Positions 6,354 through 12,641 of a stretch of DNA of 16,160 nucleotides are shown here, one piece after another. The position numbers and the translations under genes were made by a program. The notes under the pieces are model-generated. The model did not search any database, was not told the DNA's origin, and saw only the letters and a list, made by a program, of their open reading frames with translations. The DNA lies in NCBI GenBank assembly GCA_046541355.1, contig JBKHDM010000062.1, positions 1-16,160 on the forward strand, in the 5' to 3' direction. The stretch's first letter is position 1, and every line of letters begins with the position of its first letter. Origin of the DNA: CAYZHV01 sp046541355. GTDB taxonomy: Bacteria; Spirochaetota; Spirochaetia; DSM-27196; Alkalispirochaetaceae.

Positions 6354-6725
6354 TCAGGCGATGGTAGCTTCGGAAATCTGGAAGGCGCAGGGCTCCGTTG
6401 CGAGCTCGGTGTCGAGCTTGCGGCGATCATAGCGGGCGCACTGCCGGCATAGATCGTAGCCAAGCATTACCCCCACCATAAAATCCTCCTCCTCGGACAT
6501 CTCGTTCAGCTTGAGGGTTGAGAATCGGCGCAACGCCTGGATGCACTCGGGGCGGCCGAAGTAGAGATTGTACGTTCCGCCGTCGTCCTCGGAGACGATA
6601 TACTCGAGCTGCATCGAGGTGAGCAGGCTCTTTATCTCGGCAAGCTCGTCATGGCTCCCGGTATAGAGTGCCAGTGACCGAACCCCCCGCTCGATTTCAT
6701 AGGTGAGGTGTCGAACAAGGTCCAT
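6354..6725 (-). CDS. DUF2023 family protein (flavodoxin-associated)
   Basis: A 123-residue soluble protein with no signal peptide or membrane helix. The pattern matches the DUF2023 family: an N-terminal EIERGVRSLALYT, a central YNLYFGRPECIQALRRF and the signature SEEEDFMVGVMLGYDLCRQC with two Cys four residues apart, then a basic YDRRK. Members are small proteins of unknown function; from memory, some (e.g. in Porphyromonas) lie next to a flavodoxin gene. ATG 6725 is chosen because TTAGGAGAA lies 6-7 nt upstream; an in-frame ATG at 6743 lacks such a site. Convergent with flavodoxin (44 nt apart), not tandem. The near-identical operator in both promoters suggests a function tied to flavodoxin, perhaps a partner or FMN-related role. 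Function is unknown. Confidence 0.8.
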   Translation of the reverse strand: MDLVRHLTYEIERGVRSLALYTGSHDELAEIKSLLTSMQLEYIVSEDDGGTYNLYFGRPECIQALRRFSTLKLNEMSEEEDFMVGVMLGYDLCRQCARYDRRKLDTELATEPCAFQISEATIA

Positions 6726-6820
6726 CGATTCTTCTCCTAACATATAGATAGACGCGCCACCCCGGAGGTGTCGGGTTTCCTGGGGCCGCGGGGCGCGAAC
6801 AGTTGTATTAGATATGCTCT

Positions 6821-6850
6821 AAGTTTACCAGAGTTAACTTATATTGTCAA
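6821..6850 (-). promoter_or_regulatory. DUF2023 promoter with 20-bp palindromic operator
   Basis: On the minus strand a perfect -35 TTGACA (6850-6845), a 17-nt spacer and -10 TAAACT (6827-6822, four of six) form a good sigma-70 promoter. The palindrome at 6821-6840, AAGTTTACCAGAGTTAACTT on the plus strand, fills the spacer and covers the -10 box. It is 15/20 identical to the flavodoxin operator and placed identically, 4 nt after the -35. The leader to ATG 6725 is about 90 nt. Confidence 0.7.
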
Positions 6851-6888
6851 GGTTATCTTTGGGGTAGCCAGTAGTTTCAAAGGGGGAC

Positions 6889-6924
6889 ATAAGAAAGAAA
6901 AGGGGCGCGCCTGAGCGCGCCCCT
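6889..6924 (-). terminator. rho-independent terminator of the TVP38/oxidoreductase operon
   Basis: AGGGGCGCGC (6901-6910) and GCGCGCCCCT (6915-6924) form a perfect 10-bp stem with a 4-nt loop. On the minus strand it is followed directly by a T-rich run (complement of 6891-6900). It lies 35 nt after the stop of the oxidoreductase gene and also insulates the DUF2023 promoter region. Confidence 0.92.
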
Positions 6925-6959
6925 CAAGGAGTACAAAGCCTCCCTTTCTGCTGATCTGC

Positions 6960-9533
6960 TTAGTTCGAAACCATTCGGCGGTACGCCTTCTTGTGATTGG
7001 CCCCGGCGCGCTCAAGCTCTCTCTTTGCCTTGAACCGGTTACCCCACGCCTTGAGGGGGCCTCCGCCGACACCGACAAACTCGGTTTCTCTGGTTTTTGC
7101 CGGCTCATAGATGAGGTCGAGGATGTGCGCGGCTTCTTTTCCGCCCTTCACCATAGACTCCCGACAAGCCGCGCAGTAGGTAACCATGTGGTCGCTCTCG
7201 ATCTCCGCGGTTCGGCGACGCATGATCCGCAGGGCAAGTTCGGGGTTCGCCGGAACGACCATACCACCGAATCCGCAGCAGCGAGTCTTCTCCCGGGTAT
7301 AGGCCGGTTCCTCAGTCGCGTAATCGAGCTCGTTCATGATCCAGCGTATGCCGTCGTGGATCTCCGTCTTGTCCCGGGTCGAGCAGCTGTCGTGGATCGC
7401 AAAGGTGAGGTCACTACCCTTGCCCTTACCGGTTACACCCTCAGGCAGTCCGATCTCAGGCAGTATTTCCCAGAGGGAGCGCACCTTCTGATTCGGGCTG
7501 TAGGCGCTCATGTTCATGTAGCAGCTCTGACAGGCGACGATTATCTCCTCCGCACCGAGCTTGTCGATCTCCTTCTGGAACTCGGCGTAACGCTCCTTGA
7601 ACTTCTCGGTTTGTCCCAACGCCTTGGTCGGTTTACCGCAGCACTTGAGAATCGCGCCGGTGTTACCGAGTTTCTCCTGGAGGTGGGTAAACATCTTGCC
7701 TACCACTTCAGGATTATGGCTCGGGAGGGAACAGCCGGGGACAAATACCCGCTTGGTCACCCCTTCGGGGGCGGGAACGGTTGTGTTGAAGGGCTTTGAG
7801 AAGCCGAGAGCCTGGTGCATGTAGATCACGTCGTGACCCTTCATCGGACTCTTGCCCTTGTTCTTTTCCACCAGGTCCTGGCGGATGCCGCCGAAGATCC
7901 CCTGCATGTCGAAGTCCTTGGGACAGGCTAAGGTACACTGCTTGCACATGTTACAGCTGTAGGGTATCTCCGGAGCGATCTCGGGAGCTTCGAGGAGCTC
8001 GGTAAACAGCTGCTTCGGACACTCGGTGAACTCCGAGAGCATCTCGCACTCCTTGACGCACTTGAGACACTCACACTTGAGACAGCCCCCGGCCTCTTCG
8101 AGAGCCTGTGCCTCGGTAATGCCGAAGTCGTACTCACTGAAGTCGGATACTCTCGCGATCCCGGGTTTCTTGGCGGTCTTGACCCGGTCCCGTCGCGGCG
8201 TGTCCTCAGGGATCTCGGTCTCGAGCTTCGACTCGTAGGCGCGCTCCTTGTCCCTGGAAACCTGAATATCCTCGCCCTTAAAGAGCCGGTCGAGGGTGAT
8301 AGCCGCTTTACGCCCCTCCGCCATCGCTTCGACGGCGATAACCGAGTGGCCTGAGGCGTCACCGGCTACGACGACGTTTTCGAGGCTGGTTGTGAGGGTT
8401 TCCGGGTCGACGGTGAACCGTCCTCCCCGGGTTGTCTCGAGTTCCGCCGCGAAGGACGGGTCTGTGGCCTGTCCGACGGCAAAAATGATCGAGTCCGCCT
8501 CGATTCTGAGACGATCGTTCTCGTCGAACTCAGGGGCGAACTTGCCCTGATCGTCATACACCCGCACACACTTTTTCAGGTCGATGCCGGTGACCGCGGT
8601 CTCACCTTCGATCCGTACGGTGCCTCTCCCGTAGTGGACCTCGACACCCTCCTCGAGGGCCTCTTCGATCTCCCAGTTGTGGGCAGGAGCCTCGTCAATG
8701 TCTCCTTCGAGCATGACCAGGTGGACGTTGGTAACGCCGAGGCGTCGGGCGGAGCGCACCGAGTCGAGGGCAACGTTACCGCCACCGATAACGACGGTGC
8801 TCTCACCGAGACCTTCATATTTTCCGTGGAGACTTACCTCCCGGAGGAAGTCGACGGCGTTAAAGACACCGGGCAACTCGTGTCCCTCGACGGGAATGAC
8901 GATACCCTTGTGAGCTCCAACAGCTATAACCACGCCGTCATGCTTCTGCCGGAGCTCCTCGAAGGTGATGTCGCTTCCGATATCCACAGCAAGCTGGAGC
9001 TCGACACCGATCTTTTCGAGGATTGTGTATTCGAACTCAATTATGTCCCGGGGGAGCCTGTAGGCAGGTATACCGACCCGAAGCATGCCTCCGACGACGG
9101 GAAGTTTGTCGTAGACGGTGACCTTGTAACCTTTTTTGGCGAGCTCGAAGGCCGCCTGAGCACCCGCGGGACCGGCGCCGATAATCGCGACGCTCTCCGG
9201 CCGGTCATCCTCGACAAAGGTGTCCCAGAGCTCGGGATTGTCGTAGTTGTCCGCGACAAATCGCTTGAGGGTCGCGATCGACATCGCGCTGTTTATCTCG
9301 TTTCTCTTACAGGCGCCCTCACACGGATGAGCACAGACCCGACCGAGAACCGCAGGCATGATGAGCTGCTCCCGGATGAGCTGAATCGCCTCGGTAAACT
9401 TACCCTCTGCTATGAGGTTGACGTATCCTTTGACGTCGGTGTGCATCGGACAGGCGGCCTGACAGTAGGCAGGCTCCTCGCCCATACAGTTATCAACAAC
9501 GTCCTGCATTTTCTGAATAAGGTCGGTATTCAT
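6960..9533 (-). CDS. GltD-like NAD(P)H/FAD oxidoreductase fused to HdrD-like dicluster (CCG) domains
   Basis: An 857-residue soluble fusion. Residues 1-95 form a GltD/DPYD-type 4Fe-4S domain (Cys16, 24, 28 and 67, 71, 75). Residues 113-420 are a two-dinucleotide flavoprotein: FAD motif IIGAGPAGAQAA at 117-128, NAD(P)H motif VIGGGNVALDSVRSARRLG at 248-266, and the closing FAD motif VVVAGDASG at 387-395. Residues 484-540 hold two Fe-S cysteine clusters (CLKCECLKCVKEC; CNMCKQCTLACPK). Two CCG domains of HdrD/GlpC type follow: Cys601, Cys631-632, Cys668/671 and Cys717, Cys752-753, Cys787/790, which in HdrB/HdrD bind noncubane 4Fe-4S clusters. It likely passes electrons between NAD(P)H and a disulfide or quinone-like acceptor, as inferred from the domains. 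RBS AAAAGGAG before ATG 9533. It is 39 nt downstream of the TVP38 gene and in its operon. NCBI calls similar proteins 'pyridine nucleotide-disulfide oxidoreductase/dicluster-binding protein', from memory. Confidence 0.9.
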   Translation of the reverse strand: MNTDLIQKMQDVVDNCMGEEPAYCQAACPMHTDVKGYVNLIAEGKFTEAIQLIREQLIMPAVLGRVCAHPCEGACKRNEINSAMSIATLKRFVADNYDNPELWDTFVEDDRPESVAIIGAGPAGAQAAFELAKKGYKVTVYDKLPVVGGMLRVGIPAYRLPRDIIEFEYTILEKIGVELQLAVDIGSDITFEELRQKHDGVVIAVGAHKGIVIPVEGHELPGVFNAVDFLREVSLHGKYEGLGESTVVIGGGNVALDSVRSARRLGVTNVHLVMLEGDIDEAPAHNWEIEEALEEGVEVHYGRGTVRIEGETAVTGIDLKKCVRVYDDQGKFAPEFDENDRLRIEADSIIFAVGQATDPSFAAELETTRGGRFTVDPETLTTSLENVVVAGDASGHSVIAVEAMAEGRKAAITLDRLFKGEDIQVSRDKERAYESKLETEIPEDTPRRDRVKTAKKPGIARVSDFSEYDFGITEAQALEEAGGCLKCECLKCVKECEMLSEFTECPKQLFTELLEAPEIAPEIPYSCNMCKQCTLACPKDFDMQGIFGGIRQDLVEKNKGKSPMKGHDVIYMHQALGFSKPFNTTVPAPEGVTKRVFVPGCSLPSHNPEVVGKMFTHLQEKLGNTGAILKCCGKPTKALGQTEKFKERYAEFQKEIDKLGAEEIIVACQSCYMNMSAYSPNQKVRSLWEILPEIGLPEGVTGKGKGSDLTFAIHDSCSTRDKTEIHDGIRWIMNELDYATEEPAYTREKTRCCGFGGMVVPANPELALRIMRRRTAEIESDHMVTYCAACRESMVKGGKEAAHILDLIYEPAKTRETEFVGVGGGPLKAWGNRFKAKRELERAGANHKKAYRRMVSN

Positions 9534-9572
9534 TCGGTACTCCTTTTAAGTCCGTGTTCGGGTTTGATTCAA

Positions 9573-10304
9573 CTACTCTGACGCTTCGGGATCCGCCGCC
9601 TCTTCGACAACGGCCGCCACTTTGCCGGCGTTGCGTTTCTTGATCCATCCGGGGATGAGAGAGAGGATGACGAAGAAGACCGCACCTACACCGAGATAGA
9701 TCAGCGTATTGCCCATGCCCTCGCCGGCGGCGATGGAACCTGCCATGAATGCGAAGGCGACTGCCCCCGGAAGCATGCAGATCCAGGAAACCAGGACGAA
9801 CTGCAGCAGATTGATCTTTGTCAGTCCGTAGACAAAGTTCTGAACGTTGTAGGGAAAGACGGGCACAAGCCGGGTGATCATGAGCATGCGCCATCCCTGT
9901 TCGTTGACGCCGTCGTCGATCTTCTTGAGCTGCGGATTTGATTTCATCCAGCCGGCCACCATCTCCCGGGCGGCGTAGCGAGCTGCGAGAAATGCCGCGG
10001 CTGCGCCGAGGGTCGCCCCGGTAACCGCGAGAAGCGCACCCCAGATCGGCCCAAAGACGAAACCTGCGAGCAGTGCCAGAGGGGATCCCGGGATAAAAAA
10101 GAGGGCCGAGGCCATGTAGAGGCCAACGTAGATGACAGGACCGATCCAGCCGAGGCCGTTTATCCAGCTGCGCATGGTCTGGATGTTGTCCATGCTGATG
10201 TATTCAAACGCGCCGAGCTGCCAAGCGACTACAACACCGACGACGATTATCGCGACAACGGCGAGCAAGCGCCCGACGTTGGACTTGGTTGCACCCTCTG
10301 CCAT
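9573..10304 (-). CDS. TVP38/TMEM64 (DedA-like, VTT domain) membrane protein
   Basis: A 243-residue inner-membrane protein. TM1 is near residues 12-30. The VTT/SNARE-associated core follows at about 55-205, with FFIPGSPLALLAGFVFGPIWG (about 69-89), a Gly/Ala-rich segment GATLGAAAAFLAARYAAR, and the re-entrant motif RLVPVFPYNVQNFVYGLTKI. A last helix near 210-225 is followed by a charged Lys/Glu tail. DedA/TVP38 proteins act in lipid scrambling or transport across the membrane; the substrate here cannot be read. The start is supported by CAGGAGG before ATG 10304 and by a TTTACA-17-TACTAT promoter. TVP38 genes often neighbour FAD/NAD disulfide oxidoreductases, and here the next gene is one. Confidence 0.88.
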   Translation of the reverse strand: MAEGATKSNVGRLLAVVAIIVVGVVVAWQLGAFEYISMDNIQTMRSWINGLGWIGPVIYVGLYMASALFFIPGSPLALLAGFVFGPIWGALLAVTGATLGAAAAFLAARYAAREMVAGWMKSNPQLKKIDDGVNEQGWRMLMITRLVPVFPYNVQNFVYGLTKINLLQFVLVSWICMLPGAVAFAFMAGSIAAGEGMGNTLIYLGVGAVFFVILSLIPGWIKKRNAGKVAAVVEEAADPEASE

Positions 10305-10337
10305 TGGTGCCTCCTGTATTATTGGGGGTTTAACAAC

Positions 10338-10366
10338 ATAGTAATGTATATGACGGTGTCTGTAAA
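10338..10366 (-). promoter_or_regulatory. promoter of the TVP38/oxidoreductase operon
   Basis: On the minus strand TTTACA (10366-10361), a 17-nt spacer and TACTAT (10343-10338) form a sigma-70-like promoter about 34 nt upstream of ATG 10304. No copy of the flavodoxin/DUF2023 palindrome is present. Confidence 0.6.
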
Positions 10367-10406
10367 GAACTATCGATATATTTTTCTATAATAATTGTAA
10401 ACTATA

Positions 10407-10439
10407 CCCGGTGTCCTCCACTCTGGGGATGACGCCGGG
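10407..10439 (-). terminator. hairpin, probable terminator of the ProRS-like gene
   Basis: CCCGGTGTC (10407-10415) pairs with GACGCCGGG (10431-10439) over 9 bp with one G-U, and the inner CTCC/GGGG can extend it. On the minus strand it is followed by a T/A-rich stretch (complement of 10385-10406). It is 156 nt beyond the ProRS-like stop, which is far for a terminator; it could also be a dispersed intergenic repeat. Confidence 0.4.
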
Positions 10440-10442
10440 CTT

Positions 10443-10478
10443 ATCTGTTATATCGCTGAGATCTGTTATATCGCTGAG
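10443..10478. repeat. perfect tandem duplication of an 18-bp unit
   Basis: ATCTGTTATATCGCTGAG occurs at 10443-10460 and immediately again at 10461-10478, with no mismatch. The 290-nt gap 10305-10594 holds no convincing gene. It contains the TVP38 promoter, the 10407-10439 hairpin, these repeats and a 9-bp direct repeat CGAGGCGCC (10543-10551, 10569-10577). Confidence 0.85.
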
Positions 10479-10594
10479 AGTTATGACGGGAGAGATAGCG
10501 TAAAGGAGCCTTTGCCCTACCCCTCCCGGAAAACCCGCAACCCGAGGCGCCATGCCGTGAGTAACCCTCGAGGCGCCCTCAGGCGGGGGACAGG

Positions 10595-11845
10595 TCACAC
10601 GCCGGCAAGGATCGCGGCGAACCGCGCCTCCTTGCCGCTTGCGATGCAGTTCCTGCCTATCGCCTCCGCCTCCGCCCCAAAGGGCAGGAGCCTCACGCCG
10701 AGACCGGTTTTCTCCCGGATCATTGCCGCGGACTCATCTGTTCCATCCCAGGCGGCGAGGGCGTAGCCGGGAGCGTTGCCCAGGGATCTGGTGAGCTCCT
10801 CGAGGGTTTCTGGCTCGAGAAGCATCTCCTCCCGCTGCTTGAACGCCCCCTCCAGGAGGCTATCCTGAATCTCTGTGAGCATCAGCTTGATCCTGTCGGC
10901 GAGAAAGTTGACCGAGATCACCTCCCTCGCGCCGGTGTCCCGTCTAAGGAGCGCGACCTGCCGGTGATCGAGGTCCTCCTCTCCGATAAGAATCTGCACC
11001 GGTGCCCCTCGCTTCGCCCAGAGGAGCTGCTTCTCCTCGGTGGTGCTGATGGTAGACTCGTCGAGGGCGAGTCGAACCTCCCGGCGGAGGCTGCTTCTGA
11101 TCTGATGAGCCAACTTTGTAATCTCCAGTCGCCTCTTCGACGGGAGAACCGGGATGATCACCACCTGCTCCGGGGCGACCCGAGGCGGGAAAACCGGCAG
11201 TCCCTCTCTGAGGTGAGCGAGCAGGAGCGCCGGGATCAGGTCGGAGGTGATCGCACCGTGATGGATCGCCTCCTGCCCCTCTGTAGCTCCGGCGGCGAGC
11301 ACGCTGCTCTCCGCGAGGCGCAGGACCACTCCTGCCCCGGTTATCTGGTCTAAGGCGTAGGCGGTACTCCGGTCCCCCTTTTGCCCCGCCGGAATGGCGC
11401 CGGCGAGGGCGGGAATCGCGAGGATCTCCTCAAAGTAACGGCGCTGGAGGTCGAGGAGCGTGTAGGCGTCCTCCTCCGTCTCCCCGGCGCTCTTGCGGAC
11501 CGTGTAGATGTGGTGCTCCGTCGGGGGGGTCCCACTTCTCCAGAGGGAGGCCCGCACCGGCGCTCCCTTGAGGATACGAACCACGGTATTCAGAGAATCC
11601 AACGAGAAGGGGGCGAGGCGCGGCTCTTCCTCTCCCTGGGCCTGGGGAAAGACAAAGCCCTCATATCCCGCGACGAGGGCCATCTCGTCCAGCGCCTGCC
11701 GGAGCCGCTGCCAGAGCGTAGTGCCCCGGGGCAGAAGTATCTGTCCGGCGGTCTGTTCGCTTACAGCGGCTATCCCCGCATCGGCAATCAGTGACTCCAC
11801 GGGAGATCCATTGTTTATGGAAGAATCGATAATTTTTTCACGCAT
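10595..11845 (-). CDS. prolyl-tRNA synthetase-like class II paralogue, catalytically degenerate
   Basis: A 416-residue protein that follows the architecture of archaeal/eukaryote-type (type 3) ProRS. A motif-1-like region lies at 38-67 (LLPRGTTLWQRLRQALDEMA, then FVFP). The segment FEEILAIPALAG (138-149) matches the region after motif 2 in ProRS. APEQVVIIPVL (224-234) opens an anticodon-binding domain that includes AKRGAPVQILIGEEDL (277-292) and RRDTG (301-305). The tail resembles the ProRS C-terminal zinc domain. Catalytic features are lost: the motif-2 block TEFLWQEGHT of ProRS reads TEHHIYTVRK (109-118), the motif-3 Arg is replaced (GAITSDL, 197-203), and the zinc Cys are gone (AWDGTDESA, CIASG). 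It is 60-80 residues shorter than typical enzymes. ATG 11845 is chosen because homology starts there; the open frame up to 12838 is antisense to the next gene. Probably a non-catalytic paralogue with an unknown, perhaps tRNA-binding, role. Confidence 0.72.
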   Translation of the reverse strand: MREKIIDSSINNGSPVESLIADAGIAAVSEQTAGQILLPRGTTLWQRLRQALDEMALVAGYEGFVFPQAQGEEEPRLAPFSLDSLNTVVRILKGAPVRASLWRSGTPPTEHHIYTVRKSAGETEEDAYTLLDLQRRYFEEILAIPALAGAIPAGQKGDRSTAYALDQITGAGVVLRLAESSVLAAGATEGQEAIHHGAITSDLIPALLLAHLREGLPVFPPRVAPEQVVIIPVLPSKRRLEITKLAHQIRSSLRREVRLALDESTISTTEEKQLLWAKRGAPVQILIGEEDLDHRQVALLRRDTGAREVISVNFLADRIKLMLTEIQDSLLEGAFKQREEMLLEPETLEELTRSLGNAPGYALAAWDGTDESAAMIREKTGLGVRLLPFGAEAEAIGRNCIASGKEARFAAILAGV

Positions 11846-11852
11846 TTGGTCA

Positions 11853-11881
11853 AGCGTAGGTCCCCGGGTTACTGTTGTCAA
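11853..11881 (-). promoter_or_regulatory. candidate promoter of the ProRS-like gene, possibly leaderless
   Basis: On the minus strand TTGACA (11881-11876), a 17-nt spacer and a weak TACGCT (11858-11853) precede ATG 11845 by only 7 nt. Initiation at the usual distance would begin at or next to the A of the ATG. No ribosome-binding site is seen before the ATG, which agrees with a leaderless mRNA. Confidence 0.35.
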
Positions 11882-12007
11882 GCTTTTTCTCGCCGCATTG
11901 CCCCTCGGCCGCGACGGCTGGACCCTGAGTTGGCGGCGCAACCGTCTCCTTACTATGTTGTAAACAGAGGCTGAAAGAACAGCAAAGGAAAATAAGTGAG
12001 GTACACC

Positions 12008-12601
12008 ATGAAAATGACACCCCTTATCGTGGCGCTTCTTGTCGCGATAGTAACTGCTCCGGCCATCGTCGCTCAGGAGGCGGAATCGGAGAACGAGAAT
12101 AATCAACAGACCGAAGAGGAAACCGCCGAGAACGGCGAAAACCTCCCGACAGAGGCCGAGCTGGCCGGCGGCGCCGATGGTGCTGTATTGCTCAGGTCGG
12201 TAGATACCACCGACTGGCAGATCGTCAGCGTCGCCGGAGAGGGAGCAACCTCCGCAGTAGGCGGCTCGATGATCCGGCTTCGGCAAGGCGGACGGTATCA
12301 CCTCGATCTGAGGGCTGTGGACAGCGAGGTTCTCCCCGTGGATATCCGCTCGACCACCGGAAGCGTCCTCATCTCCCAGCGGGAGGGAGTCGGTGCCTCC
12401 GAGATGGACGGCGTAGACATCGAGGTAAGCGACGACGGAATCACCTTTACCTTGACCGAGGAACTTGCCGAGCAGATCGCAACCGTCCGGGCCGCCCCCT
12501 ACCCCTCCATGATAAGCTTTCTCTCGGTAAGCTCCCCGGACCAGGCCGAAGAGACGGAGGGTGAAGAGGAGGCCGGCGCTGAGGGCGAGGAGGACTCCTA
12601 A
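12008..12601 (+). CDS. secreted acidic protein of unknown function
   Basis: A 197-residue protein I do not recognise. It has a signal peptide (MKMTPLIVALLVAIVTAPAI, cleavage probably after IVA near residue 22). A low-complexity acidic linker (about 23-55) follows, then a compact domain (about 56-175) with alternating hydrophobic residues (WQIVSVAG, MIRLRQGGRYHLDLRAVDS, LPVDIRSTTGSVLISQ, ITFTLTEELAEQI). That suggests a beta-sandwich, and a cupredoxin-like fold is conceivable, but the copper ligands cannot be assigned. A Glu-rich acidic tail ends it. ATG 12008 is preferred over GTG 11996 because GAGGT lies 5 nt upstream. Divergent from the ProRS-like gene. The high acidity fits an extracytoplasmic protein of a salt-adapted bacterium, as inference. 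Confidence 0.75.
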   Translation: MKMTPLIVALLVAIVTAPAIVAQEAESENENNQQTEEETAENGENLPTEAELAGGADGAVLLRSVDTTDWQIVSVAGEGATSAVGGSMIRLRQGGRYHLDLRAVDSEVLPVDIRSTTGSVLISQREGVGASEMDGVDIEVSDDGITFTLTEELAEQIATVRAAPYPSMISFLSVSSPDQAEETEGEEEAGAEGEEDS

Positions 12602-12641
12602 GGCAGTCAAGCTGATCCTCCCCTCGTGAGGGTTCGCGCTA

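Noticed and set aside
8634..9581. Long plus-strand frame (315 codons) inside the oxidoreductase region
   Set aside because: It is the reverse-strand shadow of the well-supported 857-residue fusion and resembles no protein.
10443..10478. Tandem 18-mers as CRISPR repeats or origin iterons
   Set aside because: Only two abutting copies, no spacers, no cas or replication genes nearby.
10386..10598. Small minus-strand frame of 70 codons over the repeats
   Set aside because: It runs through a hairpin and a tandem duplication (LSDITD twice), has no ribosome site and no family pattern.
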